This document shows, in pieces, positions 37,047 to 45,768 of a DNA stretch of 47,962 nucleotides. Position numbers and translations under genes: made by a program. Source of the stretch: Planctomycetota bacterium. GTDB lineage: Bacteria > Planctomycetota > UBA1135 > GCA-002686595. Positions within the stretch are counted from its first letter, which is position 1. Each line of letters starts with the position of its first letter. A model generated the notes under the pieces. It saw only the letters and a list, made by a program, of their open reading frames with translations, ran no database searches and had not been told where the DNA came from. The stretch is from positions 1-47,962 of the forward strand of contig VGZE01000008.1 of the NCBI GenBank assembly GCA_016872755.1. Reading direction: 5' to 3'.

Positions 37047-37967
37047 ATGCCGCAAGCCACGCTCGCTCGAGTCGGACTGGATGTCGGCGGCACGTCGATC
37101 AAGGCGGGGCGCATCGACGCGCGTGGCGGCATCGAGGCCGACCTCGCTGCGGTCGATATTCCGCGCGGCATCGATCCCGAGGGCTTTCTGCGCCTGCTCG
37201 TGTCGGTGGCGCGCTCGCTCGAGGCTCGCGACTCGATCGGCATCGGTATCCCGGGCCTGATCGATCGGCAGTTCGGCGGCGTGCGCAAGAGCCCCAATCT
37301 GCCGTACCTGGATCAGCTCCCGCTGCGCGCCCGCGTCGCTGCGGAACTCGGCTTCGACGAGCGCAGCGTGCACGTGGAGAACGACGCCAACGCGGCCGCG
37401 CTCGGCGAGCAGTGGCTGGGCGCGGGCAAGGGAGCCGCCGACCTGCTGTTGTTGACGCTCGGCACCGGTGTCGGCGGCGGCCTGATCCTCGGCGGCGAAC
37501 TGTACGTCGGCGACGGCATGGGAGGCGAGATCGGCCACGTGGTGATCGCGCCCGACGGCCAGCCCTGCGGTTGCGGTTCGCGCGGCTGCCTCGAGCAGTA
37601 CGCGTCGGCAACCGCGGCGCGCCGGCGCGCGCTCGAGCGCGGGCTGCCCGTCAGTGCGCCCGGGGACCTGAAACTGCTCGCCGCGCGCGCGCGCGACGGG
37701 CACGCGGCCGAACGCGCGCTGCTGCACGAGGTGGGAATCGACCTGGGCCGCGGGTTGGGCCCGGTGGTATGCCTGCTCGACCTGTCCTGCTTCGTGTTCG
37801 GCGGCGGGTTCTCGGCCGCGCTCGACGTGCTCGAGCCCGGCATTCGCGCTGGAATCCGCGAACGTTCGTTCGGCTCGCGCGCAGAGACGACGCGCCTGCT
37901 GCGCGCGACGCTCGGTCCGAGCGCCGGCTGGATCGGCGCCGCGCGCCTCGCGCACCGAGCGGCCTGA
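37047..37967 (+). CDS. ROK family sugar kinase (glucokinase-type)
   Basis: A 306-residue ROK kinase. The ATP site begins VGLDVGGTSIKAGRI (9-23). The catalytic Asp lies in VENDANAAALGE, and the second phosphate motif is LTLGTGVGGGLILGG. The zinc-binding ROK signature is present: GHVVIAPDGQPCGCGSRGCLE with the His and Cys ligands. It probably phosphorylates glucose or a related hexose in the cytoplasm. It follows the GlgA-like gene by 22 nt and they may share a transcript, consistent with a glucose/glucan role. Confidence 0.92.
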   Translation: MPQATLARVGLDVGGTSIKAGRIDARGGIEADLAAVDIPRGIDPEGFLRLLVSVARSLEARDSIGIGIPGLIDRQFGGVRKSPNLPYLDQLPLRARVAAELGFDERSVHVENDANAAALGEQWLGAGKGAADLLLLTLGTGVGGGLILGGELYVGDGMGGEIGHVVIAPDGQPCGCGSRGCLEQYASATAARRRALERGLPVSAPGDLKLLAARARDGHAAERALLHEVGIDLGRGLGPVVCLLDLSCFVFGGGFSAALDVLEPGIRAGIRERSFGSRAETTRLLRATLGPSAGWIGAARLAHRAA

Positions 37968-38000
37968 ACGCGCCGCCCCCCCTTCGCCTCCCATTCACGC

Positions 38001-38930
38001 GTGGTCGCCCCCATCATCTCGGTTCGTGGACTCTCGAAGGTCTACGGCAAGAACCTGTTCAAGCCGGGCTTCCGCGCACTCGACTCGATCGACCTCGACA
38101 TCGAGCCCGGCTCGGTCTTCGGGCTGCTCGGCCCCAATGGGGCGGGCAAGACCACGCTGCTCAAGATCCTGATCGGGCTCGCGCACAAGACCGGCGGCGC
38201 CGCGCTCGTGTTCGGTGAACCGGCCGGGCGATCGCTTCCGCGTCAGCGCATCGGCTACCTGCCCGAGGCGCACCGGCTGCCGAACTACCTGACCGGGCGG
38301 CAGGTGCTCGCGCTGTACGGGATGATGTGCGGCCGCGACCGGCGCTGGCTCTCGACGCGCATCCCCGAGTGGATCGAGAAGGTGGGCATGAACCAGGGCG
38401 CGGACCGCAAGATCCGCGAGTACTCGAAGGGCATGCAACAGCGCATCGGGCTCGCCTCCGCGCTGATCCATGAGCCGGAGTTGATCTTCCTCGACGAGCC
38501 AACCGACGGCGTCGACCCGGTCGGTCGAGCGGCGATCCGCGAGATCGTGCTCGACCTCAAGCGCCGCGGCGCGACGGTGTTCATCAACTCGCACCTGTTG
38601 ATGGAGGTCGAGCTGATCTGCGACCGCGTCGTGATCATGGCCGGCGGCAAGGTGCTGCGCGCCGGCACGATCGACGAACTGACGCCGCGCTCGGGACGCG
38701 TGAGCTTCGAACTCGCGCCGGCGGACGAGCGCATCGACACGCTGCTGCAGGGCCTGGGCACGGAGTACTCGCGAACGCCGCGCGGCTGCGACGTGCTGCT
38801 GTCGGACAGCGAGCTCGACATCGCGATCGATCGGCTGCGCGCCGCGGGCGTCTCGATCCGCGCGATCGAGCAACGCCGCCTGACGCTCGAGCAGTCGTTC
38901 ATCGACCTCGTGAAGGGAGGCACTCGATGA
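38001..38930 (+). CDS. ABC transporter ATP-binding protein
   Basis: A 309-residue ATPase with Walker A GPNGAGKTT (44-52), Q-loop region, signature YSKGMQQRIGLASAL, Walker B LIFLDEPTDGVDP and H-switch INSHLL. The degenerate signature (YSKGM for LSGGQ) is common in ABC-2 exporter ATPases. The C-terminal 80 residues form the small extra domain seen in that group. It starts at GTG 38001. Its stop overlaps the permease start (ATGA), so they form one exporter of unknown substrate. Confidence 0.93.
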   Translation: MVAPIISVRGLSKVYGKNLFKPGFRALDSIDLDIEPGSVFGLLGPNGAGKTTLLKILIGLAHKTGGAALVFGEPAGRSLPRQRIGYLPEAHRLPNYLTGRQVLALYGMMCGRDRRWLSTRIPEWIEKVGMNQGADRKIREYSKGMQQRIGLASALIHEPELIFLDEPTDGVDPVGRAAIREIVLDLKRRGATVFINSHLLMEVELICDRVVIMAGGKVLRAGTIDELTPRSGRVSFELAPADERIDTLLQGLGTEYSRTPRGCDVLLSDSELDIAIDRLRAAGVSIRAIEQRRLTLEQSFIDLVKGGTR

Positions 38931-40501
38931 ACGCGACGATGCGCAGGGCGCTGCTGCTCGACTCGGTCTACCAGGTGCTCGACAACCGCGTCTTCCGGAT
39001 CCTGCTCGGAACGGTGCTGTTGCTGGTCTTCCTGACCTTCGCGATCGGCTTCCGCGAGGAGGAGATCGTGCTGTTGTTCGGCTGGAAGTCGTACCCCTAC
39101 GAACGGATCATCGACACCTTCGAGCTGCCGCTGCCCGCCGGCTTCTCCGAGCGCGAGGGACTGATCCGGCTGCTGCAGAAGATCTTCGTCGACAGCGTCG
39201 CCGGCTCGCTCGGGATCACGTTCGCGATCGCGGCGACCGCATTCTTCATCCCGCGCATGCTCGAGAAGGGCCTCGCCGACGGCCTGTTCAGCAAGCCGAT
39301 CTCGCGCGCCTCGTTCTACCTGGCCTGCTACCTGACCGGCGTTGGATTCGTCGGCGCGCTGGCGGTCGTGCTCGTCTGCGGCATGCACGTGGGACTGCTG
39401 GTCAGCTCCGGCTACAGCGATCCGGGCTTCCTGTGGGGCGCGCTGACGCTGACCTACGTGTTCGCGATCGTGCACGCCGTCTCGATGCTGATCGGCGTGT
39501 TCACGCGCAGCAGCGTCGCGGCGCTGCTGCTCGCACTGCTGTTCTTCATGGTCAACGGCTGCATCCACGGCGGCTGGACGGCCAAGGAGGGCGCGCTGCA
39601 GAACGAGGAATTTCAGCGCTTCCTGGCCGACCTGCCGCCCGAACCCGGCAAAGAGCGCGAGGGTCCGCCGGTTGCGCTGGTCGACGGACTGATCACGACG
39701 CTCGACGTGCTGCACTACGTGCTGCCGAAGACGACCGAAGGCGAACTGATCACCGAGCTCCTGCGTGTCAAGATCACCCGCAGCGAGCCCGACTTCTTCG
39801 ATCCCGAGTCGAAGTTGCGCATCCAGAAGTTCGCGCCGGGCACGCGCGCCGATCGCGAGCGGCCGGCGCCCGAGGTGCTCGATCTGTCGATCGCGACGAG
39901 CGCGGCGCGCTTCATGACCTGGCTGCGAGTCGAGGAAGCGGAGGATGATGTGCGGTTGTGGCTGGAGCGAGCGCCGGGGCTCTCCGGCGGCCGTTCGATG
40001 TCGGAGGCGATGGAGAAGCGCCTGCGCGACAAGCCCGGGATCGGAAAGGTGAGGCGCGATCGAACGGGCACCCGCCAATTGTCCGCGCGCACCGTGCAAT
40101 GGGAACACGCCGACGACGGCGAGGTGCACAGCCGCCGCGTGTTCGTGACTTCGGGCGACGAAGGCATCGTCGCGCTGTGCCTGGACGCCAGGGCCGACTG
40201 GGTGCCGCCCGACGCGGACAAGTCGAGGCTCGCCGAAAAATCCGGTGCCGATCTGGTGCAGGAGATCGACGCCGCCCAGTTCGAGTTCCTGCACGAGCAG
40301 TTCGAGACGCTCGAGTTCGACGAGGGCGGCAACGAGCTGTTCGGAGGTGGCGGCAACGATCCCACCCGCCACGTGCGCCAGCGCTTCGGCTGGACAGCGG
40401 AATGGAAGTACAACGCCTGGTTCTCGATCGGCTCCTCGGTCGCCTTCACCGCGCTGATGCTGCTGCTCGGCATCTGGCGCATGCGGCGCATCGACTTCTG
40501 A
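38927..40501 (+). CDS. ABC-2 type permease with large extracytoplasmic domain
   Basis: A 524-residue membrane partner of the preceding ATPase. There is one helix near the N-terminus (ILLGTVLLLVFLTFAIGF), a bundle at about 80-215 (GALAVVLVCGMHVGLLV, VAALLLALLFFMVNG), then about 270 residues of soluble, charged sequence, and a last helix (FSIGSSVAFTALMLLLGIWR). The soluble insert likely lies outside the membrane. GFREEE after the first helix and RRIDF at the end are typical of ABC-2 permeases. The substrate is unknown. Confidence 0.85.
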   Translation: MNATMRRALLLDSVYQVLDNRVFRILLGTVLLLVFLTFAIGFREEEIVLLFGWKSYPYERIIDTFELPLPAGFSEREGLIRLLQKIFVDSVAGSLGITFAIAATAFFIPRMLEKGLADGLFSKPISRASFYLACYLTGVGFVGALAVVLVCGMHVGLLVSSGYSDPGFLWGALTLTYVFAIVHAVSMLIGVFTRSSVAALLLALLFFMVNGCIHGGWTAKEGALQNEEFQRFLADLPPEPGKEREGPPVALVDGLITTLDVLHYVLPKTTEGELITELLRVKITRSEPDFFDPESKLRIQKFAPGTRADRERPAPEVLDLSIATSAARFMTWLRVEEAEDDVRLWLERAPGLSGGRSMSEAMEKRLRDKPGIGKVRRDRTGTRQLSARTVQWEHADDGEVHSRRVFVTSGDEGIVALCLDARADWVPPDADKSRLAEKSGADLVQEIDAAQFEFLHEQFETLEFDEGGNELFGGGGNDPTRHVRQRFGWTAEWKYNAWFSIGSSVAFTALMLLLGIWRMRRIDF

Positions 40502-40532
40502 CGCGCGCGGCCGATCGTATAGTGTGCGGCCC

Positions 40533-41957
40533 ATGGACCGCAGAGTCGTCGATGCGCTGCGCGCGATCGTCGGGCCACGCGGCCTGATCGAGCCCGGCAC
40601 GCGCGCGCTGCCGTACGAATCCGACGGGCTGGCGATCTACGCGCAGCGCCCCGAGCTCGTGCTGCTGCCGGCCGACACCGCCGAGACGGCCGCCTGCATG
40701 AAGATCCTGCACGACGCAGGGGTGCCGATCGTGCCGCGCGGCGCAGGCACGGGCCTGGCCGGCGGCGCGACACCCGTGGCGGGCGGCGTGATCGTCGGGA
40801 CCGCGCGCATGCGCCGCGTGCTCGAGCTCGATGTCGAAAACCGCCGCGCGCGCGTCGAGGCGGGCCTGGTCAACGTGGACCTGACCCACGCCTGCAAGTC
40901 GCATGGGCTGTACTACGCTCCCGATCCCTCCAGCCAGCAGGCCTGCACGCTCGGCGGCAATGTCGCGAACAACTCCGGCGGACCGCACTGCTTCAAGCAC
41001 GGCAACACGAGCCAACACGTGCTCGGCCTGCTGATCGTGCAGCACGACGGCACGCTGCTCGACCTGACCGCGCCGCGGCTCGATCCGCTCGGCTACGACC
41101 TCGTCGGGCTCTTCGTCGGATCGGAGGGCATGTTCGGCATCGCGACCGAGCTCGTCGTGCGCCTGGTGCCCGAAGCTCCGGTCGTCGAGACTTTCCTCGG
41201 GATCTTCGCGACGCTGGAAGCCGCGTGCGATTCGGTCAGCGACATCATCGCCGCGCGGCTGGAGCCTTCGGCGCTGGAGATCTTGGACCGGTTGACGATC
41301 GAAGCGGTCGAAGCGAGCGTCTTCGCGGCCGGTTATCCGCGCGAGGCCGAGGCGGTGCTGCTGGTCGAGGTCGAGGGCAGCGAGCCGGAAGTGGCCGGCT
41401 GCGCGCGGGCCGTGCGCGCGATCCTCGAGCAGCGTGGCGCGCTGTCGGTGCACAGCGCGCGCGACGCCGCGGCGCGCAAGAAGCTCTGGGCCGGCCGCAA
41501 GGGCGCGTTCGGCGCGATGGGCCGCGTCGCTCCGGACCTCTATGTCGCCGACGCCGTCGTGCCGCGCACGAAGCTGCGCGAGCTCGTGCTGCGCACGGTC
41601 GAGATCGCGCGCGCGCACAAGCTGCGGCTGGCGACCGTGTTCCACGCCGGCGACGGCAACCTGCACCCGAACATCTGCTACGACCGCCGCGACAAGGACG
41701 AGCTCGCGCGCGTGCTCGCCGCGGGCGACGAGATGCTCGAGCTGTGCGTGCAGGCCGGCGGCGCGCTGACCGGCGAGCACGGGGTCGGGCTCGAGAAGCA
41801 GCAGCAGATGCACTACCTGTTCAGCGACGCGGACCTGCGCCAGATGTGCCGCGCGCGCGACGCGTGGGATCCGGCGCGGCGGCTCAACCCGGGCAAGTTG
41901 ATCCCGGTGCGCGTCTGCGAGGAAATGCGCGCGGGCAGCGTGCCGGAGGGCGCATGA
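40533..41957 (+). CDS. glcD: Glycolate oxidase FAD subunit GlcD
   Basis: A 474-residue FAD-binding (type 4) oxidoreductase. FAD contacts are clear in PRGAGTGLAGGATPVAGGVI, YAPDPSSQQACTLGGNVANN and GLFVGSEGMFGIATELVVRL. The C-terminal domain has HAGDGNLHPNICYD and GALTGEHGVGLEK with the conserved catalytic His and Glu. With glcE and glcF it oxidises glycolate, or another 2-hydroxy acid such as D-lactate, to the keto acid. ATG 40533 is chosen; a -10-like TATAGT (40518-40523) sits so close that the mRNA may be almost leaderless. It overlaps glcE by ATGA. Confidence 0.95.
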   Translation: MDRRVVDALRAIVGPRGLIEPGTRALPYESDGLAIYAQRPELVLLPADTAETAACMKILHDAGVPIVPRGAGTGLAGGATPVAGGVIVGTARMRRVLELDVENRRARVEAGLVNVDLTHACKSHGLYYAPDPSSQQACTLGGNVANNSGGPHCFKHGNTSQHVLGLLIVQHDGTLLDLTAPRLDPLGYDLVGLFVGSEGMFGIATELVVRLVPEAPVVETFLGIFATLEAACDSVSDIIAARLEPSALEILDRLTIEAVEASVFAAGYPREAEAVLLVEVEGSEPEVAGCARAVRAILEQRGALSVHSARDAAARKKLWAGRKGAFGAMGRVAPDLYVADAVVPRTKLRELVLRTVEIARAHKLRLATVFHAGDGNLHPNICYDRRDKDELARVLAAGDEMLELCVQAGGALTGEHGVGLEKQQQMHYLFSDADLRQMCRARDAWDPARRLNPGKLIPVRVCEEMRAGSVPEGA

Positions 41958-43138
41958 CGACTGCCTTGCGCGCGCCCGATCTCGTCGCCGCGGCACTCGA
42001 GCGCGTCGTCGGTTCGGCCCACGTGCACCCGCTCGAACTCGAGGGGGGAACCCGCGTCGTGCCGCTCGCCTGTCCGGCCGGCGCCGAGGAAGCCCAGGCC
42101 TGTGTGCAGCATGCGCTCGAGCATGGGCTCACGCTGCTGCCGGTCGGCATGCTATCGAAGCTCGGTTGGGCGCGCGCGCCGGCGCGGCTGGATTTCGCCA
42201 TGTCGCTGCGCCGACTGAGGCGCGTGCTGAGCTACGAACCGGGTGACGGCACGATCCGCGTCGAGGCCGGCATCTCGATGGCCGAGCTGGCGCACACGGT
42301 GAACGAGGGCGGGCACTGGCTGACGCCCGACGTCCCGTGCCCCGGCGGCGCGACGATCGGCGGCGTGATCGGCGCCGGCGCCAGCGGCTTCGATCGGCTG
42401 CGCTTCGGCCCGCTGCGCCACCACGTGCTCGGCCTGCGTGTCGTCGACGGGCACGGCGAGCTCACCAAGAGCGGCGGGCAGCTCGTCAAGAACGTCACCG
42501 GCTACGACCTGCACCGGCTCTACACGGGCTCGCACGGCACGCTGTGCGCGATCGTCGAGGCTTCGCTGCGGCTGTTCGCGCGGCCCGAGCACTGGGTGGC
42601 GCTCAGCTACGGCCCGCTGCCGGAACCGCGCGCACTGACAGCGGCGCGAACGCTGCTCGCTCTGCCGATCCGGCCGTATGCCTTGCTCGTGCGCGACCTC
42701 GGCGACGGGTCGGCCGAGCTGTGCATGAACCTCGGCGGTCGCGAGGAAGCGGTGCAGCACGAGCGAGCGCTCGTCATCGCGGCCCTGGGAACACCGGCGC
42801 GATCGAGCGAGGATGCGCATGCGCTCGCACAGGCCCGTGCGTGGCGCGACGAAGGTCAGGCCGAAGGGCGCTGGCCCGACCTCGTTCTTGACTGCCTGCC
42901 GTCGCGCGTCGAGTGCGAAGTCTCCGAGCTGCGCCGGAAGCTCGCCGAGACACGCGTCGATGCGCGCCTCACGATCCTTCCGGGTCTCGCGCGCATCGAG
43001 TGTCGCTCCGCGAATGGACGCGTACCGAGCAGCATCTCGAGCGCGGCGCCCGCCGGACTCGACTTGATGCGGCGCCTGAAGTCCGCGCTCGATCCGCGCG
43101 CCGTATTCGCGGGGGGGAGGGTGCACGCGGATCCATGA
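41954..43138 (+). CDS. glcE: Glycolate oxidase subunit GlcE
   Basis: A 394-residue FAD-binding subunit, starting at the ATG that overlaps the glcD stop. The FAD_binding_4 fold is visible in LLPVGMLSKLGWARAPARLD, YEPGDGTIRVEAGISMAEL and DVPCPGGATIGGVIGAGASG. GELTKSGGQLVKNVTGYDLH is the typical GlcE motif. The second half lacks GlcD's catalytic His and Glu motif, as expected for GlcE, and ends ALDPRAVFAGGRVHAD. It is needed, with GlcD and GlcF, for a working glycolate oxidase complex. Confidence 0.92.
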   Translation: MTTALRAPDLVAAALERVVGSAHVHPLELEGGTRVVPLACPAGAEEAQACVQHALEHGLTLLPVGMLSKLGWARAPARLDFAMSLRRLRRVLSYEPGDGTIRVEAGISMAELAHTVNEGGHWLTPDVPCPGGATIGGVIGAGASGFDRLRFGPLRHHVLGLRVVDGHGELTKSGGQLVKNVTGYDLHRLYTGSHGTLCAIVEASLRLFARPEHWVALSYGPLPEPRALTAARTLLALPIRPYALLVRDLGDGSAELCMNLGGREEAVQHERALVIAALGTPARSSEDAHALAQARAWRDEGQAEGRWPDLVLDCLPSRVECEVSELRRKLAETRVDARLTILPGLARIECRSANGRVPSSISSAAPAGLDLMRRLKSALDPRAVFAGGRVHADP

Positions 43139-44484
43139 GCACGTCCCCCTCCACGCCGCTGTCGTCCGACCGTTCACTGGTCGACTACGCGAAGAGCCTC
43201 GACTGCATCCACTGCGGGCTGTGCCTGCGGACATGTCCGACCTACCAACTGACCGGCGTCGAGACCTCGAGCCCGCGCGGCCGCATCCACTTGATGCGCG
43301 CGGTGGCCGAGGGCCGCGCCAAGGCGGATGCGGACTTCGCCGAGGAGATGGACTTCTGTCTGCTGTGCCGGCACTGCGAGAGCGCCTGCCCGGCCGGCGT
43401 GCGCTTCGGCGAGATGATGGAGCACACTCGCGGCGCGCTCGCGACGGCGCGGCCGCACTCGCTGCGCACGCGCTTCCTGCGCTGGCTCGGCTTCCGCGTC
43501 GCGCTGCCGCGGCGCTGGGTCCTGTCGCTGGCGGCGAGCATCATGCGCGGCGCGCAATCCATCGGCCTGTGGCCGGCCATTGCGCGCCCGTTCGCGCCGC
43601 GCGAGGCCGGGCTCGAGCACTTTCCGAAAGTGCCGCGCTGGAGCGAGCGACGCCCGCTGCCGCGCCTCACGCGCGCGAGCGGCGCCCCCGCGGGGGCCGT
43701 GGCCATGCTCGAAGGCTGCGTGATGCCGCAGCTGTACGGCCGCGTGAACCGCGCGACCGCAGCGAGCCTCGCCGCGCTCGGGTTCGACGTGCACGTACCG
43801 GCGGCCCAGACCTGCTGCGGCTCGCTGCACGCGCACAACGGCGACCTGGAAGGAGCGCGCGCGCTCGCGAAACGCACGATCGAAGCGTTCGGCGAACGGC
43901 TGCCGCTCGTCGTCAACAGCGCGGGCTGCGGCGCGCACTTGCGCGTGCTGCACCATCTGTTCGAGGCGTCCGACCCGTGGCACGCGCGAGCGCGCGAGCT
44001 GGCGGCGCGCGTGCGCGACTACACCGAGGTCGCCGCGCCGCGCTTGTCGACTCTCGGGCCCGCGCCCGACTCCGCGCGCGGCGTGCTCGAGGGCCCGCTG
44101 GTCTACGACGATCCATGCCACCTGTGCCACGGCCAGCAGATCCGCGCGCAGCCGCGCGCGCTGCTCGACGCCGCGTGTCGCGCAGCCGGCATCACCCGCC
44201 TGGAGCTGGCCGACAGCGAGTCCTGTTGCGGCTCCGCCGGCATCTACTCGGTGCTGCGCCCGGTCGACAGCAAGGCGGTGCTGGAACCGAAGCTCGAGAG
44301 CCTGCGCCGGAGCGAGGCGCGCACGCTGGTGACCGCGAATCCGGGCTGCCAGCTGCAGTGGGAACAGGGCATCGCACGCGCCGGGCTCGACGTACGCGTG
44401 CTGCATGTCGCGGAAGTCGTCGCGCGCGTCGTCGAACACGAGGTCAGCGCGCCGGCGGCGGTCGATCCGCCAGCTCCGCCTTGA
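43135..44484 (+). CDS. glcF: Glycolate oxidase iron-sulfur subunit GlcF
   Basis: A 449-residue electron-transfer subunit. Two [4Fe-4S] sets lie near the N-terminus: CIHCGLCLRTCP (about 24-35) and CLLCRHCESACP (about 75-86). Two CCG domains follow, with TCCGSLHAHNGD, SAGCGAHLR, DDPCHLCHGQ and ESCCGSAGIYS. It passes electrons from GlcD/E to the quinone pool at the membrane. The start overlaps the glcE stop (ATGA). Its last 41 bases overlap the tail of the gene on the opposite strand. The clusters would be supplied by the isc operon in this window. Confidence 0.95.
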   Translation: MSTSPSTPLSSDRSLVDYAKSLDCIHCGLCLRTCPTYQLTGVETSSPRGRIHLMRAVAEGRAKADADFAEEMDFCLLCRHCESACPAGVRFGEMMEHTRGALATARPHSLRTRFLRWLGFRVALPRRWVLSLAASIMRGAQSIGLWPAIARPFAPREAGLEHFPKVPRWSERRPLPRLTRASGAPAGAVAMLEGCVMPQLYGRVNRATAASLAALGFDVHVPAAQTCCGSLHAHNGDLEGARALAKRTIEAFGERLPLVVNSAGCGAHLRVLHHLFEASDPWHARARELAARVRDYTEVAAPRLSTLGPAPDSARGVLEGPLVYDDPCHLCHGQQIRAQPRALLDAACRAAGITRLELADSESCCGSAGIYSVLRPVDSKAVLEPKLESLRRSEARTLVTANPGCQLQWEQGIARAGLDVRVLHVAEVVARVVEHEVSAPAAVDPPAPP

Positions 44485-45103
44485 GCTCGAGCTCGGCGAG
44501 CAGCCGCTCGAGCGCCGGCAGCATCGCCGCGACGCCGGGTTCCCACTCGGCAATCAGCAGCGCGTAGCGGCGCCGGTCCGTGATGTTCACGCGCACCTGG
44601 TCGAGGTCGGGCTCTCCCGGCGCGACGCGGCGCAGGCGCACGTAGGTCGAGGTCCAGCGGCCGTAGCTGATGTCGCCGCGCTGGACTTCGCGCCACTTGC
44701 TCTTGGGCTGGCCGAATTCCTTCGGTGCTGGATCGGTCGGCTCTTCGGACTCGGGTGCTTCGTAGTTCGGAAATCCCGTCCAAGCCGCCAGCACCGGGCC
44801 CGCGTCTGCCGCTTCCCAGAGCACGAGCCGAGACGGCTCTCCGGGCACGGGCGTGCCGCTCGCGCCGACCTCGAGCTCGAGCACGCGCACGCCGGAACTG
44901 TCGATGCGCGCATCGCCCAACGCGACCCGCTCGGGCCGTGCCGCGCACCATTCCGAGAAGAAGGTGTGCGCGTCGAGCTCGCCGCCGGAGCGGCGTGCGA
45001 AAGCAACCAAGAACCAAGCCACGGCGCCCAGCACCAGCCACACGCCGAGCAGGCGCGCCCAGCCGCCGGTCTGGGAGGAAGTCCCCGCGGGCGCCTCCGT
45101 CAT
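44444..45103 (-). CDS. Membrane-anchored exosortase-like or unknown protein (one N-terminal helix)
   Basis: A 219-residue protein with one N-terminal membrane helix (LLGVWLVLGAVAWFLVAFA, about 18-36) and an extracytoplasmic beta-rich domain (SSGVRVLELEVG, YVRLRRVAPGEPDLDQVRVN). I do not recognise the domain; the exosortase/EpsI-like mixed topology is only a loose resemblance and I claim no function. The start ATG overlaps the upstream gene's stop (ATGA), so the two are produced together. Its 3' end overlaps glcF by 41 bp. Confidence 0.6.
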   Translation of the reverse strand: MTEAPAGTSSQTGGWARLLGVWLVLGAVAWFLVAFARRSGGELDAHTFFSEWCAARPERVALGDARIDSSGVRVLELEVGASGTPVPGEPSRLVLWEAADAGPVLAAWTGFPNYEAPESEEPTDPAPKEFGQPKSKWREVQRGDISYGRWTSTYVRLRRVAPGEPDLDQVRVNITDRRRYALLIAEWEPGVAAMLPALERLLAELELKAELADRPPPAR

Positions 45104-45738
45104 CGACCTCTCCAGACGTCGAACTCGGACAGGAACGCGAGCGCGGCCGCCCCGAGCGTCGCCGCGTCCCCGTCTGGCAGCTCGTACTGGAAGCTGAGAG
45201 ATCGCCCGCCGGACGAAGACAGGTCGATGCGCAGCTTCGAAACGAAGGCGTGTGCGCCGCTCGCGTCCGCGGAGCGGGCAAGGCCCCGGCCGTGCAGCGT
45301 GCGCACTTTGCGTCCCTGGACCTCGAGTTCGCCGGCCGCCGCGTCCAGCAACGGGCTGGCGTTGGCGAGCGCGGCCGTCCTTGCCTTCTCCGCATCGAAT
45401 AGTGCGTCGAAAGCGCCCTCGGAACCTGGACCGAACGCGAGCAGATCGACGCGCGCTTCGTTGCGCGTGTCCTGCAGTGAGATCGTCGTGCCGCCGAGCG
45501 CGATGCCCAGCAACGGCCGAACCTGCTTCGGGCGCTCGTCGAACGGGAGCACGCTCTGCAGCAGCGGCCAGACCCTCTCCGGATCCTGAGCCTTCTCGAG
45601 CCTGCTCTTCATGAACAGCGCGACACCGATGAAGACGACCACCGCAAGCAGGCCGCAGCCCCCGCAACCGATCAGCCAGTTGCGGCCGGGGGTGTGCCGC
45701 CCTGGTCGAGCGGGTTCTTCGATGCTCAGCGCGCTCAT
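45100..45738 (-). CDS. Membrane-anchored protein of unknown function
   Basis: A 212-residue protein with a cytoplasmic start, one membrane helix preceded by a Gly/Cys patch (WLIGCGGCGLLAVVVFIGVA, about 21-40) and an extracytoplasmic beta-type domain (LLGIALGGTTISLQ, RVDLLAFGPGSEG, SLSFQYELPDGD). No known motif is visible. It has the same topology as the gene coupled to it and may form a complex with it. It starts at ATG 45738, 30 nt after the peptidase gene. Confidence 0.6.
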   Translation of the reverse strand: MSALSIEEPARPGRHTPGRNWLIGCGGCGLLAVVVFIGVALFMKSRLEKAQDPERVWPLLQSVLPFDERPKQVRPLLGIALGGTTISLQDTRNEARVDLLAFGPGSEGAFDALFDAEKARTAALANASPLLDAAAGELEVQGRKVRTLHGRGLARSADASGAHAFVSKLRIDLSSSGGRSLSFQYELPDGDAATLGAAALAFLSEFDVWRGR

Positions 45739-45768
45739 CGGTCGTGGGCAAACAGGATAGCGGAGACC

